A program made the translations under genes and the position numbers. Positions 11,287 through 24,259 of a stretch of DNA of 64,000 nucleotides are shown piece by piece. Under the pieces are notes generated by a model. That model had not been told where the DNA came from. It ran no database searches and saw only the letters and a list, made by a program, of their open reading frames with translations. Positions within the stretch are counted from its first letter, which is position 1. Every line of letters begins with the position of its first letter. The stretch is from Sanguinoderma infundibulare (taxonomy: Eukaryota > Basidiomycota > Agaricomycetes > Polyporales > Polyporaceae), in contig JAVLRN010000012.1 in assembly GCA_032821775.1 (NCBI GenBank), forward strand, positions 2,108,001 to 2,172,000, written 5' to 3'.

Positions 11287-14200
11287 GGCGATGGGTATGT
11301 CACGAAGGCCGTCCGAGGCTCTGTGGACGATGGTAGGATGCGCGCAGGAGATAGACAGAGGTCCAGGACGGGACTGTCAAGTTCGTCGTCGCAGTGATCA
11401 TCTTGGGGGATGATCACGCCCGCAGCGGAGATATCGGAGCTTGAAACCCTCTGGCAGCGTGCCCTTGGCAACTTTCATACCCAACCCAGCTCCGCATGAT
11501 TCCAGCACGAGAAGTGGGCGCCAAGGTCGACTAAATGGGCCATGTGCGCTCACCGCCGACGCCCGACGACTCCAAGTTCGTCCGCAACCTCCACAACTCT
11601 CATAGAAATTGCACAAAACATCCCAATCGAACGTCGACGAAACACATCAGCCCTTGGAGAACCTCAGACATCCGTCGTTTTTCTCCTGTTTGGAACAAAA
11701 TGATGAGCCGCTCGTCATCCGCAACACTCCTGTCATTCGGTCGTCAGTTGAAATCAGGTGAGTGCACAGCGCCCATGATCATTTCGCCAACACGTCCGCC
11801 TACCGACTGATTATTTGCTATACCAGACGAACAGGCAGGACCCCGGCACACTCGTGTTGGGTCAGAGCATTGGATTGCCACCTCTCCCGTTCACGCGACC
11901 CGCGTCTAGGTGACAGTGAGAAGAACGAGGCGGATCTTCGAGTCGGGAAGTCCAGGAGCCTCTGGCTCTCCTTCCCCGCAAACCCTGTTCGCAGTCGCCC
12001 TGTGGCGGGACACTGTGATCGTTGACAGGGCCGACAGCCTTCCCATGCTCTCTGACAGCCTGGCCACACGTGTGCGCCCACACTGAGCAACTCTCTGCTT
12101 CCATATCTCAAAACGACGGGCCCGTGAACGCACCGTGCCCGGAACAGGTGGGAGCATGAAACATTCTGTCCACCAAGACGTCTCTGCTCCCGACCGGGAT
12201 AGTCTGAGGGTGGCCTCGTTGTCGCGGCGGTCGGTCCGCACGCTTCTCGTCCTCTGGCACGTCTGCCCTCGTCCGGGTTGACGCTTGGAATGCTTGGGCT
12301 TCTGCAACGTCATCGCCGCTCCCGTCGCCCTCTCACTGCTGCTGGACACGATCGGGATCCCTCTAAACCTTCGGCGGGTGCATTGCAATTGTCTGTCCCA
12401 ATTGTCTGTCCCTCCTCCAGCTGCGAACTGCTAACAGCCCCCAGTCTTTCCCCCGGTGGATCGGTGAATCGTCGTCTCGTTCGTGCTCTTTCGTCGATTC
12501 CTCGCCCTTCTCGCTGATGGTATCTGTCATCTCCCAGCTGCGCCGCCACAAGACCGTTTCAACTGCACCGTCCAACTGAAATTCGCTCCGTCGATTTACC
12601 CGCGTCCTTCGAGGCACTGTACGCTCTCATTCGGGCTCGGGCTGTCCTTGGCGGGGCTGTCTGGCTTGCCCGCTGCCCGTCCTCATTGTCCCCGTCGCAC
12701 TTTTTACGCTCCCCCTTGCGTTCCGCATGACTGCGGACCATGCGTCCTGTGATCTCCCCGCGCAAACAACTATAGCACACGTATCTCCGCTTCGGCGCCG
12801 ATCGCCCCCAACCGGGCAACCCAACTCTATAACCTTGTGTGCGCGCTCGCACATTGAACCTTCTCCCCGGGCGGAGCACGGGCGATGTATGTTCCTCTCG
12901 CTTGACCTTACCGAGCGGACTCTGACCGAGAGCACACGCCCTCAGGGTTCTGTTGTGCGCACTGTGGCTCCAGCTCGAGTCGTCGAGCATTGCGACATGG
13001 GCCGTGACGGTGCATTCGACTTTCCTACGGTGACGAGGACAAGGCCTCGACTACGGCGACGCGGCAAGCACGGGGCACAGGACCGTATCGTACCTCGCCC
13101 TGTCACGCTTGTGCCAGTGCGGGGCGTAGCGTGTCCGGACGCTCGTGTCCCGTATCCTCGTGCGACGGCTGGTCAGGCTCCACAAAGTTCTGTCGCAGAC
13201 GCACACGGCCTGCTAGGATGGTCTGTCTTTCCCTCGTCCGGAAACGCAGGCCTCCAGGCACCGAAACGGTTGCTCCGGACAAGATAAGCGGTCCTATTCG
13301 GCTAGCCTAGGAATCTTATCTCATTCAAACGTACCACGCGCGTGTCGTTGGAAGATGGCGGGAGATCTTTGTGCACCCCGAGTCTCTTTCTCTCTCTCGT
13401 ACGTCGGTCCGAAGGCCAACCCGGATACCCTTTCATCGCCGTGATGCGCCGCGAGCGTGACCATGAGCGGCTGAGCCGGTACAAGTTAATAGATCATAGA
13501 AAGAAGCTAACGCTCATCCCGCCCCGGAGATGAAGCTCGAGTGAGAGCTGCCGGGAAAATGAATCGCTCTCGGTGGACGGTATGGAAGGTTTGGAAAACA
13601 CACGGCCAGACCGACCTGCAGGTTCATGTTCGATTCCGTCCGTGAAACGGCTCGGGCAGTAGCCGTCAGCTCCGTCCCAAGCCGTTACGTGTGCGCTCGT
13701 CAGGTGCTGCTGCATCGCCGAGCCTTGCGTCCGTACCCGCATACTGGGCTCAGGGTTCGGCGTTTCAGGTCTCATGCGTAGCAGGTTCTTTCTTCAACCG
13801 GAATGGTGCGAGCGAGCGCAGCTGTACTCGCAAACGGCAGGGAAAGAGGCTTCCCGTACCCAAATACGGAGCAGTCGAACAATTATAACCCGAACCGCGT
13901 CTCGAAACGTGTTAAAATGGGCGAGAAGTATTGAATGGATGGGCGGCCTGTGACTTGTGACTTCGCGCCGCCTGGGAGTCTCGTGCGCCACGTTCCCGAG
14001 ACTTGGAACAGGAAAATCTTCCAGCATTCGGGCAATTCACATCTTACGCAAGAGCGGCCAAGATCCGACTCGAGCTCGCTCTCGAGCCGCCGCGTACGAC
14101 ACTTGCGGGGAAAGTCAGGTTTTGAATGGCGGCTGTCAGGCCCTGCCCGGATGCGTTTGCCTCTCCTTTGAAACCGTAGTTTGTTATCTCCAGTGCAGCT

Positions 14201-16341
14201 GTGTATATTAAATCAATGCTTTCCTGCTTCTAGTGCACGTGCACGAAGAAGTACCAGACGTCTAGTGTGTATGAATTTGTTATTTCTCTCGGGCACAAAA
14301 AGGGCAGCCCTACCAATCGACGCAGGACCGACGTCACGACCCAGAGAGTCCTCTCTTAGTGCTTATTGCGGCGTCCGCATGAGCATACAGAACCAGGGTC
14401 TGCAGGTGACTCACGAGGAGCATTGTTCCGAATTCCGCGCAGGGTCCTCCACAGTTCGCTGAACTAGAACTTCCCTCTCAGCGCTCCCTCGGTGCCTTAT
14501 GGCGCCGGATAAGGCTCGCCCGTCGGCGTGCGCGCGTCAGCTGGTCCCATTTAGCGAGTGGAATGGGCCATGAGAAGCCTGCGCGGCGCCTTTCGGAAGG
14601 CGTGAGGGTGCACCGTAGCATCAGCCAGAAGGGGGTGTGGAAGGCGCAGGATAGGCTCACTTTATGACCGATGGGGTAAAGAGGAGGCAAATCGGACTTG
14701 AGAGGCCAGCCACCAGGGTTTCTCGAGCCCTTAGCAGGGCAGGCGTACGTGAAACGCGACGAGGGGAAGCACGACGAAAGCCCTTCCGAAGGCCCCACCA
14801 GAACGCGACCCTCGAGCCACTGCGTCGACATGGCCAGTTCTAACCCCGTGCTCGCCACACGCGGCGAGCGCATTGCCGGCCGAGAAGTACGGACGACGCC
14901 CATAAGCGTCGCAGACGGGCAGGCGTGCGAGGCTGTAATTCATATTCAGCGTTTGGCTATTCAAAAATACGCCGCAGGAACGGCCCGCGCGGGCGTGTGC
15001 TGGAGTACGTACGGTGCACGATCCATCACAGGATCCTGTCAACCGTCGTGTGCGTCGGTGCGTCGGCGCCCGGTTCTGACTGATGCCATCCTGGGAGCTG
15101 GTTATGGCACGTCTGTGGGAGTGCCGGCAAGGGGCGGATTCCTGTGTGCTGCCGACGCGCCACAAGCCGCCGCAGTGATTTGAACCTTGGTCGACTGCAC
15201 GAGGGTTAGTGCGGGCAGAATTCATTGGAATGGACTCATTACCATCACGGTCCCTGGACCTGACAGTACCCTGACTTGAATAGTGGAGAGGGGTGGGATG
15301 GGACGTCAGGACGAGCTGAGAGAAGCATGCGTAAAGATGGAGAAGTGGGGCTCACGACGGTCGCGACCCTTCCGCGTAAACCCATCACAGCCCAGGGCGA
15401 GTGGTTGACAGCCAACGGCTGCATTGGTCCCTGTGCCCCGTCGCTAGAAGCCCCAAAACTTTGAATGGGCAGCGGCACACGGCAGATAGTTGTAGGGATT
15501 GAACATGCACGTACCATGGTGGCCGTGCTTGTCCGGTAGAGCATGCGGAACCTCGGAAGGACGGAGAGAAAGCTGGGCTCTCGAAGACGATCCGTGCCCC
15601 GAAGGCTCGCAGTGAGAGGGATTCCCTGACGAGGCCTAGATGGTAATATCATCATAGTATGAGCGAGCATGTTCGGGGTGAGTCAAGAGAAGCATGTACT
15701 TGACGGTATTTCCGGCCGGACATTCCGTGCCCTGGCAGCCCCGTTCGCTAATGATCATAGTGTTGCCGCACGGCATACGTACACGTCCATGACAAGGATC
15801 ACAGAGTCAACGTCCGCTGGACGCTCTGGTCGGCGCCTAGAATGCCTGGGGAGCGCCAGGCTTGGTTAGTAAGAATGGCCTTTGTGCAAAATTGGCTCCG
15901 CGCATCCGAATCCGAGATGGCGGATCTTGACGCTGGCCATGGCCGCTGGGTTGTGATGGACTTTGTGCTTGCAGGGCGCTGGATCGGCCTAACGTGGACG
16001 CTCGACGTCGAGTAGTACGATGGCGCTCGTTCGCAAGCGAGATCTGCAACCTCCGGCGCGAAACATTTCGCGATCCGGGGCTATCGGCCGCGGCAGAGGT
16101 CCGGGGGCGTCAGGGTATCCTCGATAAACAGGCTGGCGGCGGGGCAAGGGAAAATGTTCTCCCCGGCTGCACATCTCGTATGTTCACGTCCAGTCGACTG
16201 AATAGGTGTGTGGTATTCAGATCGTAAGGTGGTGGAATATACGTGCAATGTCCGCAGCTCACGTTATTTCCAAAATGCTGCACCAGTATCCGGTGTAGTA
16301 ACTGTCAGATGGCTTGATGGATATGCATCCGGGGGTAGGGG
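11287..16341. other. Gene-poor 5 kb region
   Basis: No protein family, tRNA, rRNA or terminal repeats recognised. Frames are short, and none gives a consistent chain of exons with matching phase. Sequence near 11287-11600 is the 5' flank of the PH-protein gene. The rest may be decayed repeat DNA, but I could not identify a transposon domain or a target-site duplication. Confidence 0.5.
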
Positions 16342-16611
16342 GTGCACTTTGCAGATAATATGCGGAACGCGGGCCGAGTCGTGTTCGTCAGGACTGACGT
16401 CGTCGAGGTCGAGCACAGCACCATCGTCGAGGTCAACGCCGACGCCCGTCGCCCCGTCGCGAGGATCGAGTGCGTCTGTGAGGGCCTGGAGATGGAGGAG
16501 TCGCTGAAGATCAGCCTGAGCTCGCGGGACCTGCCGCGATCGAGGATCGGGATATGCTCGATTCGGCCGGCGATGGGGACGGCGCCTCCTCCGAGTCCTA
16601 GTCGTCGCTGA
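16342..16611 (+). pseudogene. Frameshifted coding-like fragment
   Basis: About 90 codons with strong C/G-ending codon preference on the plus strand (for example RTDVVEVEHSTIVEVNADAR then ARIECVCEGLEMEE). The good codon pattern seems to switch frame near 16535. The shifted frame then gives a typical acidic, Gly/Ser-rich tail ending in TAG at 16599-16601. This looks like the 3' end of a gene that lost a base, or a fragment of a duplicated gene. It lies in the upstream region of the acyl-CoA-binding gene. I do not recognise the family, and an unrecognised intron rather than a frameshift is possible. Confidence 0.3.
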
Positions 16612-16661
16612 TCGTTATCTGTGTGCGCACTCCATCCTCTTCACCACCGCCTACGACGACC

Positions 16662-17295
16662 ATGTCCGAGTCCAAGTTCAACAAGGCCGTCTCCATCGTC
16701 CAGAGCCTCCCGAAGGAGGGCCCGATCCAGCCCACCCAGGACGAGCAGCTCTACGTAAGTGCTTCTCGCGCTCCCGCCGCCGGAGCGCTTTTACGAAACG
16801 CTTATTATCCTCCATTGCTCTCCGGATGGCTTGACCGACGGCGTCGTATTACGCAGTTCTACAAGTACTACAAGCAGGGTTAGTCATTCAGTTGCTTCCC
16901 CCTGCGTCTCTCACTCCCATTATCAACTGATGTCGGATTTACGCCGCGTTCCGCAGCCACTGTTGGAGATGTGAACACCACCCGCCCTGGGATGCTTGAC
17001 TTTGTTGGAAAGGCCAAGTGGTACGTCCTCGGCGCCGATACGTCACTGCTGAATGCTAAGTCAAATTCCCTGACTACCGCCCCGCAGGGACGCATGGAAG
17101 AGCGTCGAAGGCACGTCCAAGGAGGACGCATACACCAAGTACGTCGACAAGCTGCTCGAGGTTCGTTCTCGTTCCTGCTCTCGCCGAGGTGCTCTTGCAT
17201 TACGCCTCGGTTGACTGGCTCCACATAAATAGATCCTCAAGCGGGCGGACACGGACGAGTCCAAGAAGTACGCGGCGGAGATCGAGGCCGCATAG
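16662..17295 (+). CDS. ACB1: Acyl-CoA-binding protein
   Basis: A 104-residue cytosolic carrier of long-chain acyl-CoA esters that takes product from fatty acid synthase and delivers it to lipid synthesis and elongation. Exons are 16662-16754, 16857-16878, 16957-17020, 17088-17160 and 17233-17295; exon 2 is only 22 nt. The family signature is clear: [20 protein letters not shown], then [19 protein letters not shown] and TKYVDKLLE. The tyrosines and lysine of the YKYYKQ segment and the KWDAW motif contribute to ligand binding in characterised members. Length is slightly above the usual 86-92 residues, from a C-terminal extension ([19 protein letters not shown]). No signal peptide. The identification is secure. 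Confidence 0.96.
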
Positions 17296-20025
17296 GAGGT
17301 GCACGACGTCGCAGTCGAAGATGTTGTTAAGAAGCTGTATCAAATACCCAACGTGTACGTCTACGGCCCCCTGGCGTTGCTTCCGGCTCTCGTCAGCATC
17401 GGCCTCAGGCCTAGGGCGAGCTTAGACTCAGGGCGAACCTTGCAAACGTCATCGCGGACAATGTGCGAACTGTTGGACATGGGCAGGGTATACGTACAGG
17501 TCCCGATGGCTTCGACTTCTGCTGCCAACTGCTGCCAACTGCCTGGCTCGTTTCCGTCTTTGTCGAGGCTGGGCGCGGCCGAGCTTATAGGTGGCGTCGC
17601 CGAGCAGCCGGAGCTGGGACATTATCCTGATATTGGCGATTCTGTCATTCAGCGAAGTCGAACCGTGCGCGTTTCATCGCAGATGACGGAAGCAAATGGG
17701 GCCGGCGCTATGGGACAGCGTCGGGCGTGCAGGTGCAGGCCGGGCGATATGCACAGGTCGAATGGATATGTCATGGCGTGCTGATCCTGGGCGAACCATA
17801 GCGGGCGATGCTGTACCCGCATACGCCCACGGGGAGGGTCCAGGCTAAGGGAGGAAGAGGCTAGTCGCCCGGAAGACCGATGCCGCCCTGCGCATGTGTT
17901 CATTTTGCGTTCGGTGGCTCTGATGGGCGGCTCGACCTGGCGTCTGAAACGCCATATCAGTCCTCCCAGCTTCCCAGGCGCTCCGGTCTTTGTGGACCTC
18001 TCGGAGCGTCTGCGTCAGCCCGACTGCCTCTTTCGCACTCGGCGACTTGGGGGGCAATCATATCCCCCCACCGTCCGGCCAGGCGAACAAGACCGCGAAC
18101 GTGCCACCCCCTATGCACGAATGTCTCGCTCCAACTGCAGTGCACCGACGAGCAGCGAGTGTGCGCAGAGGACCGAGATTCGAAGTAGCCGTCGCACTCC
18201 GCGAGGGCGCCAGAGTATAAAGACCGGAGTCGCGCCTGCCGGTTCATTGTGCAGCAGAAGCCGTCGCATCATCCGCCGGGGCAGGGAAATCCAGTCACTG
18301 AGCCACCACGCCCCCCGCGCTTCTCACTTCTTTTCGCCGGATGGATGGATGACACGACGCGTGTTCGGGCCTTCGTCGCTCCCATTGCCAAATACGCCCC
18401 TAGTTTTAAGGTTGGCCTGCCCTCGCACCCCCCCACCATGGCAAAATTACCCGTAATTAATTAATTGCGCAAGGACCCCGGCGACCGCCAAAATTTTTGG
18501 AGAAGCGCCGCGTAAGCTAATCTTGGGCGCGCGGGGGCGCGATCCCCATCGGCGACAAATATTACAGCGGCGCTCGCTCCCCCTGACGCATGGCTATGAC
18601 CATAAATAAGTGCCATGCTGATGCCGGATGCGTAGCCGAGGCTGGGTGCAGAGCGCCGAGCAGACCAGGCGGCGGTTGTGTTTCTGCAGACCCAGACGCC
18701 GCCCAGGCTCTCACTCTCTCTCACTCTCCATCTTTCTCTCGGGGGATAATCGCAGAATAGAAGTCTGGCGAGCCGCTGATAGACAGGGCAAGGTGCACGG
18801 TGCGCAGTGCGGTACTCACAAACAGAGTTGGAGGGGAAGCCTTCGATGGAAATCCACTGATACGTACAAGTACCAGTGGCGCACCCACCACACCCGACTG
18901 GGCAGCTGGAGACACGGTACAAAAAAAATAAAGTGCGGCTGAAGCACGTCAGAAGATGCGAATGACACAAAACGGTTGCGCATCCGGGCTTGTTACAGCA
19001 CAAGTCGGTGTCAGAAGACAAGGTTGGTGGAGGTCACGCTTGCCCCGCGTCGCGGCGTGTTTTGGCCAGAGGCGAGATTCAGATAAGGTCGAGGGTGGTG
19101 GTGGTGGTGGTGGTGGTGGTGGTGGCGAGCAAAGGGACTCGATCGGAGCCTAGCCAAAAGTCCTCGGACGTCCTCGCGCTTGCGATGTGTTGCCGAACGT
19201 GCAGAGCCATGACGTTGTTAAGGGGAGCTAGCACCAGTCTGGCAAACCGTTCGCCACAACGCAACCATCACTCCACCGATCGCAAATTCCGAGCCGCTCG
19301 CATGCGCACGGGCGTTGCCCGGTGCAATGCTGGAAACTGCCAAATTTCAAAGGCGACGATGCGTCGAATGCAGATTTACAGAGACCTATGAAAACACTAC
19401 GTTGGGATCGCAGAGGAATACAGCCGTATAGAGTGTTTGTATCGCCGCGTGGAGTGGCTGTATCGAATCGTCGTAAAAGTGTCGTAAAAGCGTAAGCGGC
19501 GAAAGTCCAATGCACGAAAGTCGAGTACAACATCGGAATAAAGAGGAAGAATAACAAGCAGGCGAGAATCGTCGTTAGAGGTCGTGAATGCAGATGCTGA
19601 CTAGGTACTGTAACTATGCGGCAAGTTAGGGAAGATGGTCGGGGTGTCCACCGGGCTCGGGATGCCGGCACAGTCGCGAAGAGGAATGAATGGGGGTGGA
19701 TTAAAGATTGGCGAGGAAATCGTCCATAGCGTACGAAGCGGGATGGTCAACAATCGGAGCAAGGCTCTACGTGAGTAAGCACGCGCAGTCTGTCTGAGTC
19801 AATCGCCGACGGCCAGACCGACGAGATGAGGGATGTGATGATTTACGTGCCTGTGTTCTGGTCTGCGTGGATAGAAGCCGGGGTGGTAGCGGGTGTCGCG
19901 GTCGGGAATTCGGAAGGGGAAATGGAGGAGTAACACGGGCAGCATGGGAATCGGCAGAATTGGCAATCAAGAACATTGTCCTGCAACGCGCGCGACGCGA
20001 CGCGGCGGCATCCGACCGCCCGTCA
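17296..20025. other. Gene-poor region between ACB1 and the kelch gene
   Basis: No supported gene. It holds the ACB1 3' flank and the distal flank of the kelch gene (whose 3' end is at 20026). A TATA-like AGTATAAAGA near 18210 is not followed by a convincing frame. An AT-rich patch with TTAATTAA lies near 18455. Confidence 0.5.
19094..19125. repeat. GGT triplet microsatellite
   Basis: About ten perfect GGT triplets in non-coding sequence. Confidence 0.85.
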
Positions 20026-23000
20026 TCATGAGGACCCGCTCCCACTGCGCCGATCGGGATTAGCCACGAAGAGCGATGGCTTGGGAGCAAAGCCATACAC
20101 GCCCTGCGACTTCCGCCGAGCCCGAGGAGGAGATGATGATGGTGATGTCCGCGAGTGCTCCTCGAACGCCGCTACTCGGGCGGCGACGGCCCCGCCAGTT
20201 GTCCGACGAACTGGAGGTGGAGGCTGAACATCTACGGGGCATATCGCAGTGGGGGATGTGACGAAGCCAAGCCCTGGAGGTAATGAGTCACCCGACTTGT
20301 CAGCGATTTCTGGGACGACGATTGAGAGCCCATGAGGCGCTTGCGAAGTGGTACTACGATGCTCCAAGCTCGACGCGGTGGACGTGGACGTGCTCGCACG
20401 GCTGATACGCGACCCGTGCAACGACGAGGTATCTCTCCGAATGATGTCCATTGTCAGGCCCATGTTGTCGAACTCGGCGGAGTCGGCCGTCTTGGAGGTT
20501 TGCAACGAGGTCGCGGACCGACCGTGATGAAAGCTCGCATACAGAGGATCGTCCCTACTGCCCCGCTTCGATGGAGGTCCGTCCGGGCATAGTGAGTTGG
20601 ACGTTTCCTTGATAGGGACGAGGCGTGGCGGCGGATTGGGGTCACGGAAGTCGAGAGGCTGGTGTGCACGGGACGTCTCTGCTGCAAAAGCGCGATCCAG
20701 CAGCGGGGTCTTCATGAATCGCGACCACCACGAGTCTGAGCGGCGCATTGTGGACGATATGGGAGGGTTCGCGTCGAGGATGGACGAAGGCCTGCGAGGT
20801 GATGACACCGCCTCATGGGAGCTGCGCGAGTTGTCGGCGGACGAGAACGGGGGCGTGAGGAGCTCGCCGTGCGATGAATCCGAGCCCGACGACGGGGTAT
20901 TCGCTGTTGTGCTGAATGAAGGCTTCTCGGACAGTGGCGTCTGCCTGGAAGAGTCGGTCGTTGCAGATTCAACAAGGCTGTACATGTACGGCTTGGGTGG
21001 AGGGTCGCTGATCACGGGTGCGCCATGGATCTCGACGGCATCGTCGTCGTACTCGTCGCCAGTCATCTTGAAGTCCCCTGCGTCGTAATCCGCGAATGGA
21101 TCTTCGTAGTACGTCCACTGCGACATGTCCGACTCCTCTCTGCCCATTTTCGGCTGAGACGCCGTGCGCTGCAAAGCAGGAATGAAGGCGATCTTGTCCA
21201 GGTAGCCCTTCTCCGAGAACCCGTACGCGGTCTCCTTCTCGCAGTAGGTCGCGTTGCTGTCCCCGCTCACGTCTCTGTTACGGCGGTTGCCAGCCGCGTA
21301 CGCGAGCATGGCGCCTCCAACATTCTTCAATGACGTGAGCGAGCCCTGGACCATGTTCCCCAACGACGGACGGACGCGGCGCCCAGCCGAGCTCCAAGAA
21401 CCGATGCTGCCTTCCCGGCGGACGTCGTACCATGTGGACTCGAACACCCGCGTGTCCTCGTCCGCAAGCATGTCTCGCCGGATCGCATGCTTTGCTCGGC
21501 CGGGAACGAGGTTGGCGAGCTTCTGCTTCACGTTCTGCACGACAGGCAAATTCTCGCGAGATCCTACGTGGCCAGCAATAGGGATGATTGGGCCCATGTG
21601 CGGACTGTCGTCATCGTCCGAGGGACCGAGACGATGGAAGTTCCCGTTGGACGGTCGGCGCTTGCTGAGGTAGTAAGCCGCGGCGCCGCCTGCGACCAAG
21701 CCCAAGACACCAGCGAGAACACCGGCCGCGACGGCCGCGGTGTGCGACCTGCTTTCGTTACTTTGGGGATTGTCATTGCCGGTTCCATCTCCAGGATTCC
21801 CACTGGACGAAGGGGAAGATCCATGTGTACCTGAGGACCCGGCGGTTCCTGAGGGGCTCGAAGCAGCGGGGAGAGTTGTGGAGGCAGGATTGGGGTTGGT
21901 GACGGCAGGGGGAGGCGTGTACGTGCTCGCGAAGGTGCTCTTCGAGGCATCGAACAGAAGCAGCGACGCGTTCGCGGGCGCGGATTGCGCGTACCCTATC
22001 AAGGTTCAATGTGGACCACATGGGGAGTAAGCGAGGGACGAAGGGGTGAGGTCAGATCGTGAGCCAAGTAATGGAAGCTGGACGAACAAAACGCACCGAA
22101 GCCGATGATTACTTCCGAGCCAACTGCCACGGCGAAATGGTCGCGCCGAGGGCCGACTTGGGTTAGAGCGTCGACCGCGGTCCACGACATAGGGCTCTGG
22201 GTGGTATCGAGCAGCCACCCATCGCTGAACACGTTCTGCATGTCCGCATCTGCGCCACCTTGGATAAGAACCCTGCCGTCGTCCAGGATCGCCGCTGCAA
22301 ACCCGCGTCGAGGAGAGGGCAGAGTTGCGTTCGCGACTTGTGACGTTGTCCATATATAGTTCGATTGGGTAGTATCCAAGGTCCACACGGTCGAGAACGG
22401 CAACAGTGCATTCTCAGAAGGGGAGTATCCACCGAAGACGAGGAGGCGTCGGTCGGGAAGCACAACAGACGCGTGACCGAACACATCCGGAGGTCCATTT
22501 GTCGCGGGGAGTTGCGTGAACGAGGGGCCCGATGGATCGAAGACATAATGGTCAGAGAACGCGTTCCCTGAACCATCCGTCTTCTCACCGCCAATCAAGA
22601 ACAGCTTCCCGCCGCTCTCACTGGCTGTGTGGTATATACGTCGGAGCGGCTCGTCCGCCCAAGAGGTGCTCTGAAGCTGCCAGACCGGACCAGTGCGGTT
22701 CGACGCATTCAAGAGGGCGGCCGAGTCTGCCTCTTCGGGAGCGGCTATAGGCCCGTTTGGACCAGCATCACCTCCGAAGAGGAGCAAGTCGGCGGCGGTG
22801 AACGGGGTGAGGGTGTGCCAAGCTACCGCCGGGCCATGGGATGCGGAGCAATTTGAGCAGCCGGCGACATCCTGCCAAGGTGGCGAGGAAAGATCGAAGG
22901 AGGAGCTCAGGGGGAGGTAGAGAATGTCGTTGTTGACTGGTGCGGAGGTGTATGCAAACGCATTGAATTGGTCTGTGCGTCCGCCTTGAATGAAGAGCAC

Positions 23001-23530
23001 GTCCTCTACCAGCGCAGAGGCTTGACCCCATCTGCAAAACAGCGAGTGAGCGTTTCCGAACATTAACGCCAGAGTCCTGCCTGTGAGCCTGGGCTGCATC
23101 AACTGGAACCAAACCACCGATAGCGAAGTTCACACCGGGATGGAATACATGTGGTTATGTGATGGTATGATGTCATCTCCAATTACACAGAAGTTGGTGG
23201 AGCACATACCGCTAGCTGTTGACCCCACCACAACTACCACCTTCGCTGATCAAGTCCTCCCGGTGCTCTACAGGAACATCGAGAGGACCAAGAACGCGAT
23301 CGCGTAGTCTTCACCGGCTCGACATATAGAACACCTCCGGGATACGTCTCTTCTTCATAACACGACTTTTCGAACTCGGATTGAAGCCACCCAAACTCCA
23401 GAAGAGCGAACGAAGATAGTCCGGACACCACTCACCGAGGAACCGCCGTGTACTGCTGTGCCCAAACGAAGTCCTCCACAAGCGATAGGACGAGGAACGA
23501 GGAGACGGTGGACCCGAGGACAGTATACAT
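20026..23530 (-). CDS. Kelch-repeat single-pass membrane protein
   Basis: A 999-residue receptor-like protein. Exons are 23436-23530, 22097-23031 and 20026-21995, with phases closing exactly. Residues 1-24 form a signal peptide (VLGSTVSSFLVLSLVEDFVWA). Residues about 30-345 form kelch/galactose-oxidase-type beta-propeller repeats, with blades marked by LFIQGGRT, LLLFGGDAG, LFLIGGEK, LLVFGGYSP and VLIQGGAD. A Ser/Gly/Thr-rich stalk follows, then one membrane helix near 428-452 (VAAGVLAGVLGLVAGGAAAY) with a basic stop-transfer KRR. The remaining 545 residues form a Ser/Pro-rich, probably disordered cytoplasmic tail. Intron 1 is unusually long (404 nt). The architecture suggests a cell-surface or cell-wall sensor. 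The ligand is unknown, and copper-radical oxidase residues were not seen. Confidence 0.87.
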
Positions 23531-24259
23531 AGTTCGTGAATCAGAGACAGCAAATACAGAGCAGAGACATGCAGAGAAGAGATCGTAATGGGTCGTGAGG
23601 AGGAGCGAGCGAGCAAGCGAGTCGGATGCCTGGACCAAGTTCCCCAAGCCCAGGGTGCAACGACGGTGCCTTATTTGTCCCTGTTAGGATCCAAGCCTCA
23701 ACCGCCTCCTCCGAGTCTCAGCACTGCTCTCGCTCCTTTACATCCTCCGTCTCCAACCCAACGTCGGGTTCACGTCAATTTCGCGACACCCTCCTTAATT
23801 GTTTGCTCCAAAAGTCCCTTCGGAGCTCCTGAAAACCATGGTAAATCAAAGCCGTGTGGGCAGCCTCGGTTCCGCGACGCGTTCAGGATAGGTCCGTTAT
23901 AATTACTGCGCAGTTGTACCCTTTTCTTTCTCGCACAGCTCCGGTACAGAACGTCATTTTGTACCAGTCCGTGTCTTCTGTCCGCTTCTTAAAGACCCTC
24001 GTTGATATGGACAGAGATGAGATTGCTCCACCACCTCGAGGACGCCCCGGAAATCTGCATAGCTCCCAGGCACCCAACACCAACGTGCGTGGACGTCGCC
24101 GCGACATTCTCACAACAAATAAATACTCACCCCTGCATGGGGCTTGACGATATACGGAAAATGCCATCCTACTACTGCTACAAAAGTGACAATACAGATT
24201 GAAAAATATGATACAAGTACGTGAGTGATGAGTCCAATGAACAGCAACCGCGAAGCCCT
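23531..24259. other. Intergenic gap, kelch gene to DnaJ gene
   Basis: About 730 bp that holds the kelch gene promoter and the DnaJ 3' flank, both on the minus strand. No further gene seen. Confidence 0.6.

Noticed and set aside
15170..15200. tRNA-like GATTTGAACC on the minus strand
   Set aside because: The flanking bases do not form the five-pair T stem, and no anticodon or acceptor arms can be placed.
19094..19125. Poly-Val/Gly or poly-Thr protein across the GGT repeat
   Set aside because: Open frames here exist only because of the triplet repeat; no exon structure or motif surrounds it.
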